A DNA stretch of 64,000 nucleotides from UBA5069 sp964560495 (GTDB lineage Bacteria; Chloroflexota; Anaerolineae; Caldilineales; Caldilineaceae). The notes below the pieces were generated by a model. That model was not told where the DNA came from and ran no database searches. It worked only from the letters and a program-made list of their open reading frames with translations. The stretch spans positions 17,039-81,038 of the forward strand of contig CAZLMM010000020.1 in the NCBI GenBank assembly GCA_964560495.1, written 5' to 3'. How positions within the stretch are numbered: position 1 is the stretch's first letter; each line of letters opens with the position of its first letter. The position numbers and the translations under genes were made by a program. Shown here one piece after another: positions 1 through 9,977 of this stretch.

Positions 1-1231
1 GCAAGGCATTTCCAGCGCAGGTAGCGTACAGGCCGAGAACGGGCAACGCCAACAGAACAGCAGCCGCGGCTTGAGTCTGGTCGGCGCGCTGCTTCTGCTC
101 ATGGCGCTGCTTCCTGCCGGTCCTGGCGGACCCGACCAACCATTGCAAGGCGGCTCCCTGCCCTTCGAGACCATTCTGCTGTTGATCGGGGCGGCGTTTC
201 TGCGCAGCGGCCTCTATCCCTTCCATTTTTGGTTGCTGCCAGGAATCGCCGCACGACCCAACGTCTCCCAGCGCCTCAGCGAGCAGGTCATTCCTGTGCT
301 GACGGGTTTGTGGCTGTTGGGGTGGTGCATCAGTCTGGGCGGGCAGTCGATTCTTGCCAGCACCGAAGTCCTTGCGTTTCTGGTGCTTTCAATGCTGGCA
401 AGCGCGTTCACCGGTTTTACAGCAAAAGACCAACAAGGACATACAACCTTCGTCCTCGTGGCCGCTGCCTCTTTGGCTGCGCTGGCTGGTTCGCTCTTCT
501 ATCGCGGCGACACCACAGCAGCCATGTTCTGGCCCGCCACAACCTTTGCCTTGGGGGGGACTCTGTGGTTGGTGGGCGAACGAGTGTGGCAAGGGTGGGG
601 GTGGCAAATTCCCATGAGTGTGGGTGCGTTGACCCTGGCCGGCGTGCCCTTCACGCCTGGATTCCTGATGCAACCTTCTCTTGCGCGTCTGCTGCTGGCC
701 GGCCCCGGGTATTTCTGGCTCTTTGCCGGCTACGTGTTGGCGCAAGGTCTGTTGATTGCCGGGCTTCTGCGCAGCTGGTCGACGACACAGCGCCAGGATG
801 AACAGCCGCTTGAACCGCTCTTCGTGATACGTTTGTGGATTGCTGCGGTGATGATTGCCATCCCTCTGGCGCTGGCAGGTTTTTTGCCGACGATTCTCAG
901 CGCCATCGCCGCCATCCCGGGCGCTATTCCACCGCTGTTGGGAACGCCGCCCATCGTGGTGGCCGAACTGCCCGTTTGGATCACCCTTGCGTTGCCTCTC
1001 GGTTTCGGGCTGGGTCTCATCTGGTTGTCGCCGCGCATCCCTGATCGCTTGCAGGAGTGGTTGGCGCGAGCCGGGCAGACGTTGCGGCTGGACTGGTTCT
1101 TCCAAAGTGCGTGGTGGGGGTTTGGCCGCCTGAGCGCAAGTTGGGGCAGTGGCTTCGGCGTCATCGAAGGCGCTGGATATTTTGGGTGGGCCATTGCCCT
1201 GCTGTTGATGGCTTATCTCCTGGTGCACTAA
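1..1231 (+). CDS. Proton-conducting antiporter-like membrane subunit (NuoL/M/N family), 5' partial
   Basis: The frame is open from base 2 to the stop at 1229-1231, so the gene begins upstream of the window. The visible product is about 409 residues and nearly all hydrophobic, with ten or more membrane spans. A YPFHFWLLPG segment near base 220 resembles the PFHxWLP signature of complex I and Mrp antiporter subunits, which move protons or Na+ through half-channels. The next two genes overlap it by 1 and 4 bases, so all three are probably translated together as one membrane module. The alternative is a hydrogenase-4/formate-hydrogenlyase membrane arm. No catalytic partner is in the window, so the complex cannot be named. 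Family call is fairly safe, exact subunit is not. Confidence 0.75.
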   Translation, partial: QGISSAGSVQAENGQRQQNSSRGLSLVGALLLLMALLPAGPGGPDQPLQGGSLPFETILLLIGAAFLRSGLYPFHFWLLPGIAARPNVSQRLSEQVIPVLTGLWLLGWCISLGGQSILASTEVLAFLVLSMLASAFTGFTAKDQQGHTTFVLVAAASLAALAGSLFYRGDTTAAMFWPATTFALGGTLWLVGERVWQGWGWQIPMSVGALTLAGVPFTPGFLMQPSLARLLLAGPGYFWLFAGYVLAQGLLIAGLLRSWSTTQRQDEQPLEPLFVIRLWIAAVMIAIPLALAGFLPTILSAIAAIPGAIPPLLGTPPIVVAELPVWITLALPLGFGLGLIWLSPRIPDRLQEWLARAGQTLRLDWFFQSAWWGFGRLSASWGSGFGVIEGAGYFGWAIALLLMAYLLVH

Positions 1232-2028
1232 TGGATGCGCTCTTCTCTAGCTTGAATTTCATCGCCTCGGGCGGAGGCATCTTGTTTGTCGGCGCGCTGG
1301 CAACAGTCATTGTCCTGTTCTGGGATTGGCGCGTCGCGTTAATTGGCCTCTTTCTGGTGCAGCTCTTGCTGGCCGCGCTCATGGTGCGCGTCCATGGCAT
1401 TCCTGTTCAGTGGGCCATGGTGCAGACGCTGGTCATCGGCTTGTGCGCCATCATGCTCGCGCTCTCGGCCATGCAAGTCAGGCTAGGTCAGGGCGGTCGT
1501 CAAAGCGGCAACTGGTTCTTCCGTGGACTGATCCTGGCGCTGCTGATTGCTGGCTGGAGAATCCTCGATCTGCGTGCGCCGCTGCCTCTGGTCAACCCAC
1601 AGATCATTCAATTGCTGGGATGGCTGGCTCTCATGGCCTTGCTCATGTTGAGTCTGGGTGATTCGCCCCTCTTCGGCGCAGTGGCTCTGCTTCTATGGTG
1701 CGGCGTCACCCACTCGCTGGCTGTTATATTTGCGCCAATACCTGAATTGATTGTCGGCATCGGACTGGCGGAAATCGTGCTCGGCCTGACTTGCAGCTAC
1801 CTGATCCTGGCTGAACGCTTGCCTCGTTCCAAAACCAGACCGGTGTTGACCGACGTGGTCTTCCCGGCCGCCGATCAAGGCGTGCACTCTGCTCCATTGC
1901 CGAAACGAACAAACGGAAGTCCCGTGAGTGAAAAAGCCGACCTGCCGGTCGTTCCTGCGGCTACGCCCCTAAAGCCTTTCCCGTCGGTCGAAAAGCCCGA
2001 CCCAAGCAATCCAAGAGGAACTCTATGA
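1231..2028 (+). CDS. Integral membrane protein of the antiporter-like operon
   Basis: The ATG overlaps the previous stop by one base (TAATG), which fixes the start; a longer in-frame extension upstream would run through the preceding gene. The product has 265 residues: about seven hydrophobic segments up to roughly residue 205, then a hydrophilic, proline-rich cytoplasmic tail of about 60 residues (around bases 1840-2025). I do not recognise a named family with certainty. Position and topology suggest a small accessory subunit comparable to HyfE or MnhC-type proteins of hydrogenase-4 and Mrp complexes, which is inference. It overlaps the next gene by ATGA. Confidence 0.6.
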   Translation: MDALFSSLNFIASGGGILFVGALATVIVLFWDWRVALIGLFLVQLLLAALMVRVHGIPVQWAMVQTLVIGLCAIMLALSAMQVRLGQGGRQSGNWFFRGLILALLIAGWRILDLRAPLPLVNPQIIQLLGWLALMALLMLSLGDSPLFGAVALLLWCGVTHSLAVIFAPIPELIVGIGLAEIVLGLTCSYLILAERLPRSKTRPVLTDVVFPAADQGVHSAPLPKRTNGSPVSEKADLPVVPAATPLKPFPSVEKPDPSNPRGTL

Positions 2029-3452
2029 CCGGCGCGCTGGGTGGATTTCTGTCATTTCCGGTGGTCCTCGTGGGCGGCCTCTTGCTTGCGGCTGCAACGG
2101 CCTATATCCTGCGCGCATGGGAGCGCGCCGTCGCTCTGACAGCAGCTATCGGCGTGGGCGCGCTGACCATCTGGCTGTGGCGCATTGACGTCGGCGCAGA
2201 CGCGGCGGCCGGTGATGGCGCGGCGTTCCCCTTCGGTGAGTTGGGTCGTTTCGGGTTCTCCTTCGGCCTCCACGACGGCGCCCTGCCGGCCATGCTCTTT
2301 GCCTTTACGCTGACAACGGTTGGCCTGCTGTTGGCAGCGCGCGCCAGCCAGGGGAGCAGCTTCCCGCCAGTCACGTTGACCTTGCTGGCTGGCTACAGTG
2401 TATTCTACCTTCTTGATGAAGCGCCGATCTCCCCTCCGCTTGTGCTGCCTTTGAGCATTCTGTTGCTGAGCTGCATCTCGGCAATCGGTTTGCAGGCAGG
2501 ACGACCTACGCGCTCCGGCGGTTCTTTGCGTTGGATGGTGGCGCCCACCCTGGCCTTGCCCTTGTTCTTCATTGCCAAATGGTTCATCGAACAGACGCCG
2601 CTCAATCCTCAGGACGAAACGCCGCTACGCATCGCCGGCGGGCTGCTCAGCCTGGCCTTACTCGTGCTGATGGCGCCAACGCCGCTGCATAGCGTGCAGC
2701 CGTCCACTGCTGAATCAGCCCCGCCGGTGGCAACTGCACTCTTCACCTTGCTCTATCAGTTGGCATTGATCGTCCTCGTTTCGCGCGTTCTGATCGAGCA
2801 TCCCTTCATGCAAGAGACCTCACCCATGAGCATCTGGTTCTCATGGGCTGGCCTCGTAACGGCCATTTGGGCTGGGCTGGCCGCCCTGGGGGCGAATCAT
2901 TCGGGGCGACTGTGGGGCTATGCCACGCTTTATGACTGGGGAATGATCATCTTACTGTTGTCATCCCCTGGTCTTCGCACCTGGTCGCTCGTTGCGCTCC
3001 TCTTCATGCTGCGGGCAGCCAGCATGTTCACCGCAGCGGCAGGCTTGATGACGCTGGAGCAGAACCTGGGGCGGCTGACGCTGGATCGATTGCAAGGTGT
3101 GGGGACGAGAATGCCGTGGACATGCGCCGCGTTCCTCTTGGGCGGTCTGGGGCTGGTCGGCTTTCCGTTGAGCGCCGGCTTTGCTGGACACTGGGCCGCG
3201 CTGCAATTGGTGGCTGCGTCGGATTGGCTGCCGGCTGCAATAGTGCTGTTTGCGTCGGCCGGCGCTATCGTCGCCTTTATCCGCCAGGCGCGTGCGATGT
3301 TCGGCGCGCCTGGCGACCCCTATATCCCGCGCGAAGGAACAACAGGTGTTGTCGTGGCCGCAATCGCGCTCCTCGCCTCCTTCAGCCTGGCAATTGCACC
3401 GCAGATGCTCAACAGCGCGGTGACGCGGGCGATCATCGCTTTTGGCGGTTGA
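2025..3452 (+). CDS. Complex I/Mrp antiporter-like proton channel subunit (NuoN/MrpD-like)
   Basis: This 475-residue protein has about 12-14 transmembrane segments. It starts at an ATGA overlap with the preceding gene. The C-terminal half carries the GLxLVGFPLSAGFxGHWAAL pattern (around bases 3145-3200), typical of the proton-conducting subunits NuoL/M/N and MrpA/D, in which the G-PP/PL-xGFxGK region forms part of the half-channel. It is the last gene of the operon. Together with the two genes upstream it would form the membrane arm of a redox- or gradient-driven ion pump; no hydrophilic oxidoreductase subunit is visible downstream. The family is confident; whether it belongs to a complex I variant, a hydrogenase or an Mrp antiporter is not decided. 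Confidence 0.75.
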   Translation: MTGALGGFLSFPVVLVGGLLLAAATAYILRAWERAVALTAAIGVGALTIWLWRIDVGADAAAGDGAAFPFGELGRFGFSFGLHDGALPAMLFAFTLTTVGLLLAARASQGSSFPPVTLTLLAGYSVFYLLDEAPISPPLVLPLSILLLSCISAIGLQAGRPTRSGGSLRWMVAPTLALPLFFIAKWFIEQTPLNPQDETPLRIAGGLLSLALLVLMAPTPLHSVQPSTAESAPPVATALFTLLYQLALIVLVSRVLIEHPFMQETSPMSIWFSWAGLVTAIWAGLAALGANHSGRLWGYATLYDWGMIILLLSSPGLRTWSLVALLFMLRAASMFTAAAGLMTLEQNLGRLTLDRLQGVGTRMPWTCAAFLLGGLGLVGFPLSAGFAGHWAALQLVAASDWLPAAIVLFASAGAIVAFIRQARAMFGAPGDPYIPREGTTGVVVAAIALLASFSLAIAPQMLNSAVTRAIIAFGG

Positions 3453-3511
3453 TCCCCATCATCATTGCCCTTTTTGCTTTTTGCTCTTGGGCTATCTATT
3501 TCGTGGATCTG

Positions 3512-3520
3512 TGCTACACT
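3512..3520 (+). promoter_or_regulatory. Putative extended -10 promoter of the M42 peptidase gene
   Basis: TGCTACACT fits the extended -10 form TGnTAnnnT. Transcription would begin near 3527 and give a leader of about 38 bases that contains the AGGAGA ribosome-binding site at 3554-3559. No good -35 box is present, as expected for extended -10 promoters. Sequence-only inference. Confidence 0.4.
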
Positions 3521-3564
3521 GATGGGCGCCCCAATTCCCTTCTTCCAAAACATAGGAGACTGCA

Positions 3565-4626
3565 ATGACCTCTCGCCACGTTGGAGACGACCACTCGGCC
3601 TTGGCGCTCTTTCGCACTTTGCTATCGGTTCCGTCGCCTTCGGGCTTCGAGCATGGAATCGCCCGGCTGGTGCGCTCGCACCTGCAGAAACTTGGCTATG
3701 CGTCCACCACCGATGGCGCTGGGAATGTGTCCGTGCGCATTGCGGGCAGGCGTCCAGATGCTCCCCTGGCCTGCCTGGCCGCGCACATGGACGAGATCGG
3801 CTTCGTGGTGACCCAGGTTGAGGCGGACGGAACGCTGCGGGTGAATCGCTTGGGCGGTCTCTATCCCTGGAAGCACGGCGAGGGGCCGGTGGAAATCATC
3901 GGCGATCAGGCCACAGTGACCGGCATGCTTTCCATGGGCTCGACCCACACCGCGCCGACCAACCAGGCCGTCGAATGGGAGCGGGTGCGCATCATCACTG
4001 GCCTGTCGCCAGTGCAGATCAGCGCAGCCGGGGTGCGGCCAGGTTCAGCGGGCACGGCGGCGCGCAGTGTGTGCGGCCCAGTAATCTTTGGCAACCCCGG
4101 CGACCCGCTGGTCGCGGCGTGGACCTTCGATGACCGCATGGGGATCGTTGCCCTGCTGCGCCTGTTGGAGTGGATCGCGCACGAGAGCATTCAGCCACAC
4201 CAGCCTCTGTTAGTGGCATTCACAACCGGCGAGGAAGTGGGAGGATTGGGCGCCAAAGTGTTGGCCCAGCGCGAACGACCGGAAGTCTTCATTGCGGTGG
4301 ATGGCTGCCCCACACCGCCTGAAGCGCCCCTGCTCCTGGATGGACGCCCAGGCATCTGGACCCATGACCGCTATGGGCCTTACGATCAACAGCTTGTGCG
4401 CGACCTATGCGATCTGGCGCGCCAGGCCAAGACCGAACTCCAACCGGCGGTCTACAGCAGCACAGCCAGCGACGCCAGCATGGTTATGAACACGGGGGGC
4501 GCGGCGCGCGCCGCCTGTTTTGGCCATGTACGCGAGAACAGTCACGGTTACGAAGTGGCGCGCCTAAGCGTCTTTGATCGTGTGTTTGACATCCTGGTGC
4601 GCTTTGTCGGCGAATGGCAAGCATAA
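3565..4626 (+). CDS. M42 family metallo-aminopeptidase
   Basis: A 353-residue cytosolic dinuclear metallopeptidase of the M42 (glutamyl/lysyl aminopeptidase, formerly endoglucanase-like) family, which forms large tetrahedral assemblies that trim peptides. Expected ligands are visible: H74-x-D76 in HMDEIG, the bridging D189 in FDDRMG, the catalytic/ligand pair E223-E224 in TGEEVG, D246 in AVDGCP, and a C-terminal His in the GHVRENSHGYE region. Length is normal for the family. The ATG is preceded by a strong AGGAGA at six bases' spacing, and an extended -10 lies just upstream. It is probably monocistronic: about 110 bases separate it from the membrane operon, and a strong independent promoter follows it. 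Confidence 0.93.
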   Translation: MTSRHVGDDHSALALFRTLLSVPSPSGFEHGIARLVRSHLQKLGYASTTDGAGNVSVRIAGRRPDAPLACLAAHMDEIGFVVTQVEADGTLRVNRLGGLYPWKHGEGPVEIIGDQATVTGMLSMGSTHTAPTNQAVEWERVRIITGLSPVQISAAGVRPGSAGTAARSVCGPVIFGNPGDPLVAAWTFDDRMGIVALLRLLEWIAHESIQPHQPLLVAFTTGEEVGGLGAKVLAQRERPEVFIAVDGCPTPPEAPLLLDGRPGIWTHDRYGPYDQQLVRDLCDLARQAKTELQPAVYSSTASDASMVMNTGGAARAACFGHVRENSHGYEVARLSVFDRVFDILVRFVGEWQA

Positions 4627-4697
4627 CAGCCAACAATCATCCCTCACTCCTGTGCTTGAACAACAGAATCACAAACATAATTCATACAAAATAGCCC

Positions 4698-4755
4698 TTG
4701 ACATCCGTGACGCAGTGCGTTATAATCGTGACATAACGCACTGCGTCACGGATGT
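4698..4755 (+). promoter_or_regulatory. Consensus promoter embedded in a 23-bp perfect inverted repeat (operator)
   Basis: TTGACA at 4698-4703 and TATAAT at 4721-4726 are separated by exactly 17 bases, a perfect sigma-70-type promoter. The arm at 4701-4723 is perfectly complementary to 4733-4755, with a 9-base spacer. Each arm contains its own near-palindrome, TGACGCA-n-TGCGTTA (4708-4722) and its mirror (4734-4748), with centres 26 bp apart. The first covers the -35/-10 spacer and -10, and the second covers the predicted start site. This is the layout of a tightly repressed promoter with two regulator dimers, for example of the TetR family. The regulator is not in the window. Confidence 0.75.
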
Positions 4756-4818
4756 GACGACTGGAGACCTTGTTACAGATCCAGAAACAGGAATTGACTT
4801 AATATAAGGAGACTTTGT

Positions 4819-5427
4819 ATGACCGCTAATATCAATATGCGTGGCGTCCAGGAAAAGATTGAGGACAACGCCAAAGAAGTGAGCATGATGAGCCGCAAGG
4901 CGTTTCTGGCCTATTTGGGTGCGTTGGGCATGGCCTATGATTTCGCCAAATCGGTGATCAATGATGGGCCGGCGTGGCTGGAGAAAGCCGAAAAGCGCGG
5001 CGAGATCGTCGAAAAAGAGCTCATGAAAGCCTTTGAGGCCTATCAGAAGGATTTTCCCGGCGAGATGAAGAAACTGGCTTCCACCATCGAGACCAATGTC
5101 AACACAATGACGAAGGAAGTCGGCGGCCAGGCTGAGAAGTTCGTGACTCGCTTCGACTTTGGCAAGCGAGGCGCCGTCAGTGAAGTCGTAGAGGACATCC
5201 AGGTCAACGGCAACGGCGCAGTTGCTTCGGCTGCTGAGGTCAAGGAGAGCGTGATCAATGCTGTTTGGGCTGGCTATGACGAAATGAATGTCAAGGATAT
5301 CGTCGCCGGTTTGGAGAGCTTGAGCCCAGAGAACCTGGTCAAGGTGCGCGAGTATGAGGCCGAGACCAAGAATCGTATCACAGTGCTGCGAGAGATCGAC
5401 GCCCGCATGCAGGCCATGACCGTATAG
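4819..5427 (+). CDS. Phasin-like helical protein
   Basis: A 202-residue, almost wholly alpha-helical protein. Residues about 1-115 resemble phasins (granule-associated amphipathic helices; KAFLAYLGALGMAYD, then a long charged helix). Residues about 155-200 carry a compact helical motif (LxxLSPENLVxVxxYExxxKNRxTVLxxID) that I associate with small helical domains of actinobacterial and Chloroflexi proteins. Phasins coat polyhydroxyalkanoate or lipid inclusions, but no PHA synthase is nearby, so the substrate is unknown. The ATG follows AAGGAGA by five bases. The gene has its own consensus promoter with a double operator and is followed by a strong terminator, so it is a single, strongly switched unit. 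The call is by resemblance, not by an invariant motif. Confidence 0.6.
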   Translation: MTANINMRGVQEKIEDNAKEVSMMSRKAFLAYLGALGMAYDFAKSVINDGPAWLEKAEKRGEIVEKELMKAFEAYQKDFPGEMKKLASTIETNVNTMTKEVGGQAEKFVTRFDFGKRGAVSEVVEDIQVNGNGAVASAAEVKESVINAVWAGYDEMNVKDIVAGLESLSPENLVKVREYEAETKNRITVLREIDARMQAMTV

Positions 5428-5549
5428 ATGAATGGTCAATGGATCATCAGTCATTGTCTGGTGTTCCACAACCTCTGTCGTTTGGCAAGCCGATAATGCG
5501 TTACACCGAACGACGAGGTCAATCTCCTCTTTCACCTCCTCTCTGAAGA

Positions 5550-5593
5550 CGAAGGGCGCTCGCAAGGACGCCCTTCGCTTTCCTCCTCTTTTT
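5550..5593 (+). terminator. Rho-independent terminator after the phasin-like gene
   Basis: CGAAGGGCG (5550-5558) pairs perfectly with CGCCCTTCG (5569-5577) around a 10-base loop. A pyrimidine- and T-rich tract ending in TTTTT follows at 5578-5593. Confidence 0.8.
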
Positions 5594-5609
5594 GCGTTAT
5601 ACTACCCCC

Positions 5610-6227
5610 ATGGAAAAGCAAGTCAGCGCGCTCACCGCACAGCAGCGCAGCAACGACCGGATCAATGTCTTCCTCGACGGGCAATACGCCTTTTCTCTAC
5701 AGTTGAAGGCCGCGGCGCATCTGCGCGTCGGACAGAAGCTAAATCCCAACGACATTGAGCGCCTGCTCCATGAGGACGAATGCCTGCGCGCCTATCAGAA
5801 GGCTCTGGGACATCTCGCTGGCCGCCCCCACAGTCAATCTGAAATTGCCCGCTTCCTGATGAGCAAGCGTTTTTCGCAAGAAGCCATCGACGCCGCTATG
5901 CTCCGCCTGCAGCAAGACGGCCTGGTCGATGACGCCGACTTCGCCCGTTTCTGGACAGAGAACCGCACCGCGTTTCGCCCACGCAGCGCTCGCGCCATTC
6001 GCTTTGAACTGCGACAGAAAGGCGTCGCGAATGAGGAGATCGACGCCGCGCTGGTGGAAGTCGATGATGAAGAGGCAGCCTGGGCTGCCATTCAGCCAAA
6101 GCTGAACGCATGGTCCAATCTAGCGCCGGAAGAGTTCAATCGCAAGGTGCAAGGATTTCTTGGCCGGCGAGGCTTCGACTTCGAGACTGTGCGCGCAACG
6201 TTGCAGCGAATCCAGAGGGAGGAGTGA
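5610..6227 (+). CDS. recX: Regulatory protein RecX
   Basis: A 205-residue protein with the three-helix repeats of RecX, the small protein that binds inside the RecA filament groove and limits its ATPase and coprotease activity. Typical segments are visible: AYQKALGHLAGRPHSQSEI, LMSKRFSQEAIDAAMLRLQQDGLVDDADFARFW, RSARAIRFELRQKGV and FLGRRGFDFETV. I chose the ATG at 5610 rather than a TTG at 5592. There is no Shine-Dalgarno sequence, but a TATACT -10-like box at 5598-5603 would place the transcript start on the ATG itself, so the mRNA may be leaderless. recA is not adjacent. The stop overlaps the next ATG by one base (TGATG). Confidence 0.9.
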   Translation: MEKQVSALTAQQRSNDRINVFLDGQYAFSLQLKAAAHLRVGQKLNPNDIERLLHEDECLRAYQKALGHLAGRPHSQSEIARFLMSKRFSQEAIDAAMLRLQQDGLVDDADFARFWTENRTAFRPRSARAIRFELRQKGVANEEIDAALVEVDDEEAAWAAIQPKLNAWSNLAPEEFNRKVQGFLGRRGFDFETVRATLQRIQREE

Positions 6228-7600
6228 TGACATCGCTGGCCGCACGCATGGCCGCTACCGGCATCGGCTTTGCTGGCATCGATGGGGTCTGGTGGCTGCC
6301 TGCCGCCCAGCCATTTCCACTACCCGTCGCTGCCCAAAGCGGTCTGGTCGACGCAGGACGTGCAATCTTCGCCCTGCTGGATGCCGTGCGCCAGCTCTTC
6401 GACACTCCGACTGGCGATGTATGCGGCTTGACATCGCTCTTGCTGTACAAGACGCCCGACACGATTAGCCAATGGCGCGACCGCTCGCCGGTGACATTTC
6501 TGCGTCCAGATTTTCAATTGACGCTTGATAATCAGACACTGGGCAGTGTGGGTTTTGCGGCCACTGAGCTAGAGATCTGCCCTTCGGCGCAAGGTTATGC
6601 TCACGCCATGCAGGTCGGCTACAACCTGCCCACGGATCTCGCGGATGCGTTCGAGGCGTTTCTCGACAGACGCGAACTGCTCTTTGTCAGTACTCATCAG
6701 TGGAGCGAGTTTCTCTTCGAGCAATTGGCTTTTTGTCGCGCCCTGGCCGAACGAGGCGTCCACGCACATCTTCTGCTCGATCGCCCCATCGCCGCCATCG
6801 CCGACGACGCGCTGCACGAACGTTGCTGGCAGCCGCCCATTTTCGGCGTGCGGAGAAAGCCGGCCAACTGGAACCCCGATGTGCTCTCACGATTGCGCCG
6901 CGCCGGGCTGGAAGAGTTCATCTATCCCAGAGACGATGCGTGGCCGGCGGCGGTTGGTTCGCCAGCGGTCTTTCGCTTTGGTTATCTTGAGTGCTTCTCT
7001 GAACGCCATCTGGGGCAGATGATGGGCTGGCAGCGCAACGGCGCAACGTTTCTCAACCCAATTTCCTTCATCTATGACAGCAAAGTCCTCATGGCGGCGC
7101 TCGCCATGGACCCAGTGCGGATCGCAGTGGAGAATTCCACGCCGGGCGCATTGGCCGTGCTCGACCGCGTCATTCCCGAAACATTGTTGCTGACCAATGA
7201 GGTCATCCAGCGAGTGCAGGCGGAAAAGGATGATTGGGTCATCAAGTTCGCCGGTTTCGACGGCGGCAACCAGGCTTGGGGCGGTCGCAGTCTGCTCATT
7301 GGGGCCCAGTGCTCGCGCAGCGAGTGGGAGATCCTCCTCACGCACGCAGCTGGGCTGTCATGGCCGGTTGTTGCCCAGCGGATCGTTCCCTCGCTCAAGA
7401 TAGAAATCGACTACTACGATGGCGAGGAGCAGCACAGGACGCTAAAACAGGGCGCAACCAGGCTGCGCGTCTTTTTCATGCGCGGCCCATCTGGGGCGGT
7501 CATCCCCTGCGGCGCGCATGTAACGGTTTCAGGCGGGACGATGCAGGTGTCGGAAGGAACAGACGCAGTGCAGACGCCGGTGGCTTGGGGTGGGGAGTAA
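6227..7600 (+). CDS. ATP-grasp-like protein, conserved hypothetical
   Basis: A 457-residue soluble protein. Residues about 335-430 look like an ATP-grasp fold: a lysine-containing strand followed by a glycine-rich loop (VIKFAGFDGGNQAWGGRS), then WEILLTHA and a WPVVAQRIVPS strand, an arrangement seen in glutathionylspermidine-synthase-like and circularly permuted ATP-grasp proteins. ATP-grasp enzymes join a carboxylate to an amine or thiol via an acylphosphate. The N-terminal half is not recognised. It starts at a TGATG junction with recX (ATG 6227; a GTG at 6224 is also possible) and sits 11 bases before the GNAT-nitrilase fusion, which suggests a joint role in a small-molecule amide pathway. 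Substrate unknown. Confidence 0.5.
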   Translation: MTSLAARMAATGIGFAGIDGVWWLPAAQPFPLPVAAQSGLVDAGRAIFALLDAVRQLFDTPTGDVCGLTSLLLYKTPDTISQWRDRSPVTFLRPDFQLTLDNQTLGSVGFAATELEICPSAQGYAHAMQVGYNLPTDLADAFEAFLDRRELLFVSTHQWSEFLFEQLAFCRALAERGVHAHLLLDRPIAAIADDALHERCWQPPIFGVRRKPANWNPDVLSRLRRAGLEEFIYPRDDAWPAAVGSPAVFRFGYLECFSERHLGQMMGWQRNGATFLNPISFIYDSKVLMAALAMDPVRIAVENSTPGALAVLDRVIPETLLLTNEVIQRVQAEKDDWVIKFAGFDGGNQAWGGRSLLIGAQCSRSEWEILLTHAAGLSWPVVAQRIVPSLKIEIDYYDGEEQHRTLKQGATRLRVFFMRGPSGAVIPCGAHVTVSGGTMQVSEGTDAVQTPVAWGGE

Positions 7601-7611
7601 GCGAGGTTAGT

Positions 7612-9176
<1,565 letters not shown>

Positions 9177-9180
<4 letters not shown>

Positions 9181-9977
9181 CGACAACACTGCGCATCACT
9201 TCCTGCCAGGCGCCGAATTCCGAATATATCATGCGAGAGACGGCGCGCTATTTGGGGACGCGATTGGGCGTGAAGATCGACTACGTCGAAGAGTGCGAGT
9301 GGCCGGAGCGGTACGCCCGCCTGGACGCCGGCGACATCCACGCAGCGTGGATTTGCGGCGCGCCCTACGTGCGGCGGGTTGCGAGTCGTGCGCCCTCCAT
9401 CGAACTGCTGGCCGCGCCCGTCTGGCGAGCGCCCCGCTATGGAGATCAGCCAGTCTACTTTTCCGATGTGATGGTGCGCAACGACCACCCTGCCCAATCG
9501 TTCGCCGACCTGCGCGGCGCGACCTTCGCCTATAATGAACCCGGGTCGTTGTCCGGCTATGAGGCGGTGCGTTTTCACCTGGCAATGCTGGGCGAGCGAA
9601 GCAGCTACTTTGGTCGAGTGGTCGCCAGCGGCTCGCATCAACGTTCCCTGCGGCTCATCCTGGCGGGTAAGGTGGACGCCGCGGCGATCGATACGACCGT
9701 GCTGGAAGAGGAGTTGCGCGCTGACCCTGACCTGGCGCATCATTTGCGCGCAATCGCGACGCTGGGGCCTAGCCCCATGCCGCCGTGGGTGGCGTCGCTG
9801 GCTCTATCGGCAGATCTGCGCGCTGTGCTGCGCCAGGCGCTCATTGCCATACACGAGGATGAAGCCGGCGCGGCCATCCTCGCCGTTACGCCGGTCGCCC
9901 GCTTTGCTGCGGTCAGCGACGAGGACTATGAGTCCGTGCGGCGTATGCTGCGGCTGGCGGAGCAGGTTCATTTGTGA
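9177..9977 (+). CDS. PhnD-like (phosphate/phosphonate-type) binding protein without signal peptide
   Basis: A 266-residue periplasmic-binding-fold protein of the PhnD/SsuA-like group: an N-terminal strand TTLRITSC, GDIHAAWICGAPY in the ligand-cleft region, VRNDHPAQSFADLRGATFAYNEPGSLSGYEAVRFHL, and GSHQRSLRLILAGKVDAAAIDTTV. Family members normally carry a signal peptide and feed an ABC transporter. This one starts directly at the mature fold, with its ATG fixed by an ATGA overlap with the preceding gene, and no permease or ATPase is nearby. It is therefore probably a cytoplasmic binding or sensing protein working with the ATP-grasp-like and GNAT-nitrilase proteins. The ligand is unknown. Confidence 0.75.

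Noticed and set aside
1057..1230. Longer N-terminus for the second membrane gene starting at 1057
   Set aside because: The extension lies wholly inside the upstream gene, is arginine/tryptophan-rich and not membrane-like. ATG 1231 at the TAATG junction is the natural start.
4720..5565. A 281-codon minus-strand frame across the phasin-like gene and its operator
   Set aside because: It ends inside the operator hairpin, has no recognisable domain, and is opposite a gene with a strong ribosome-binding site and promoter.
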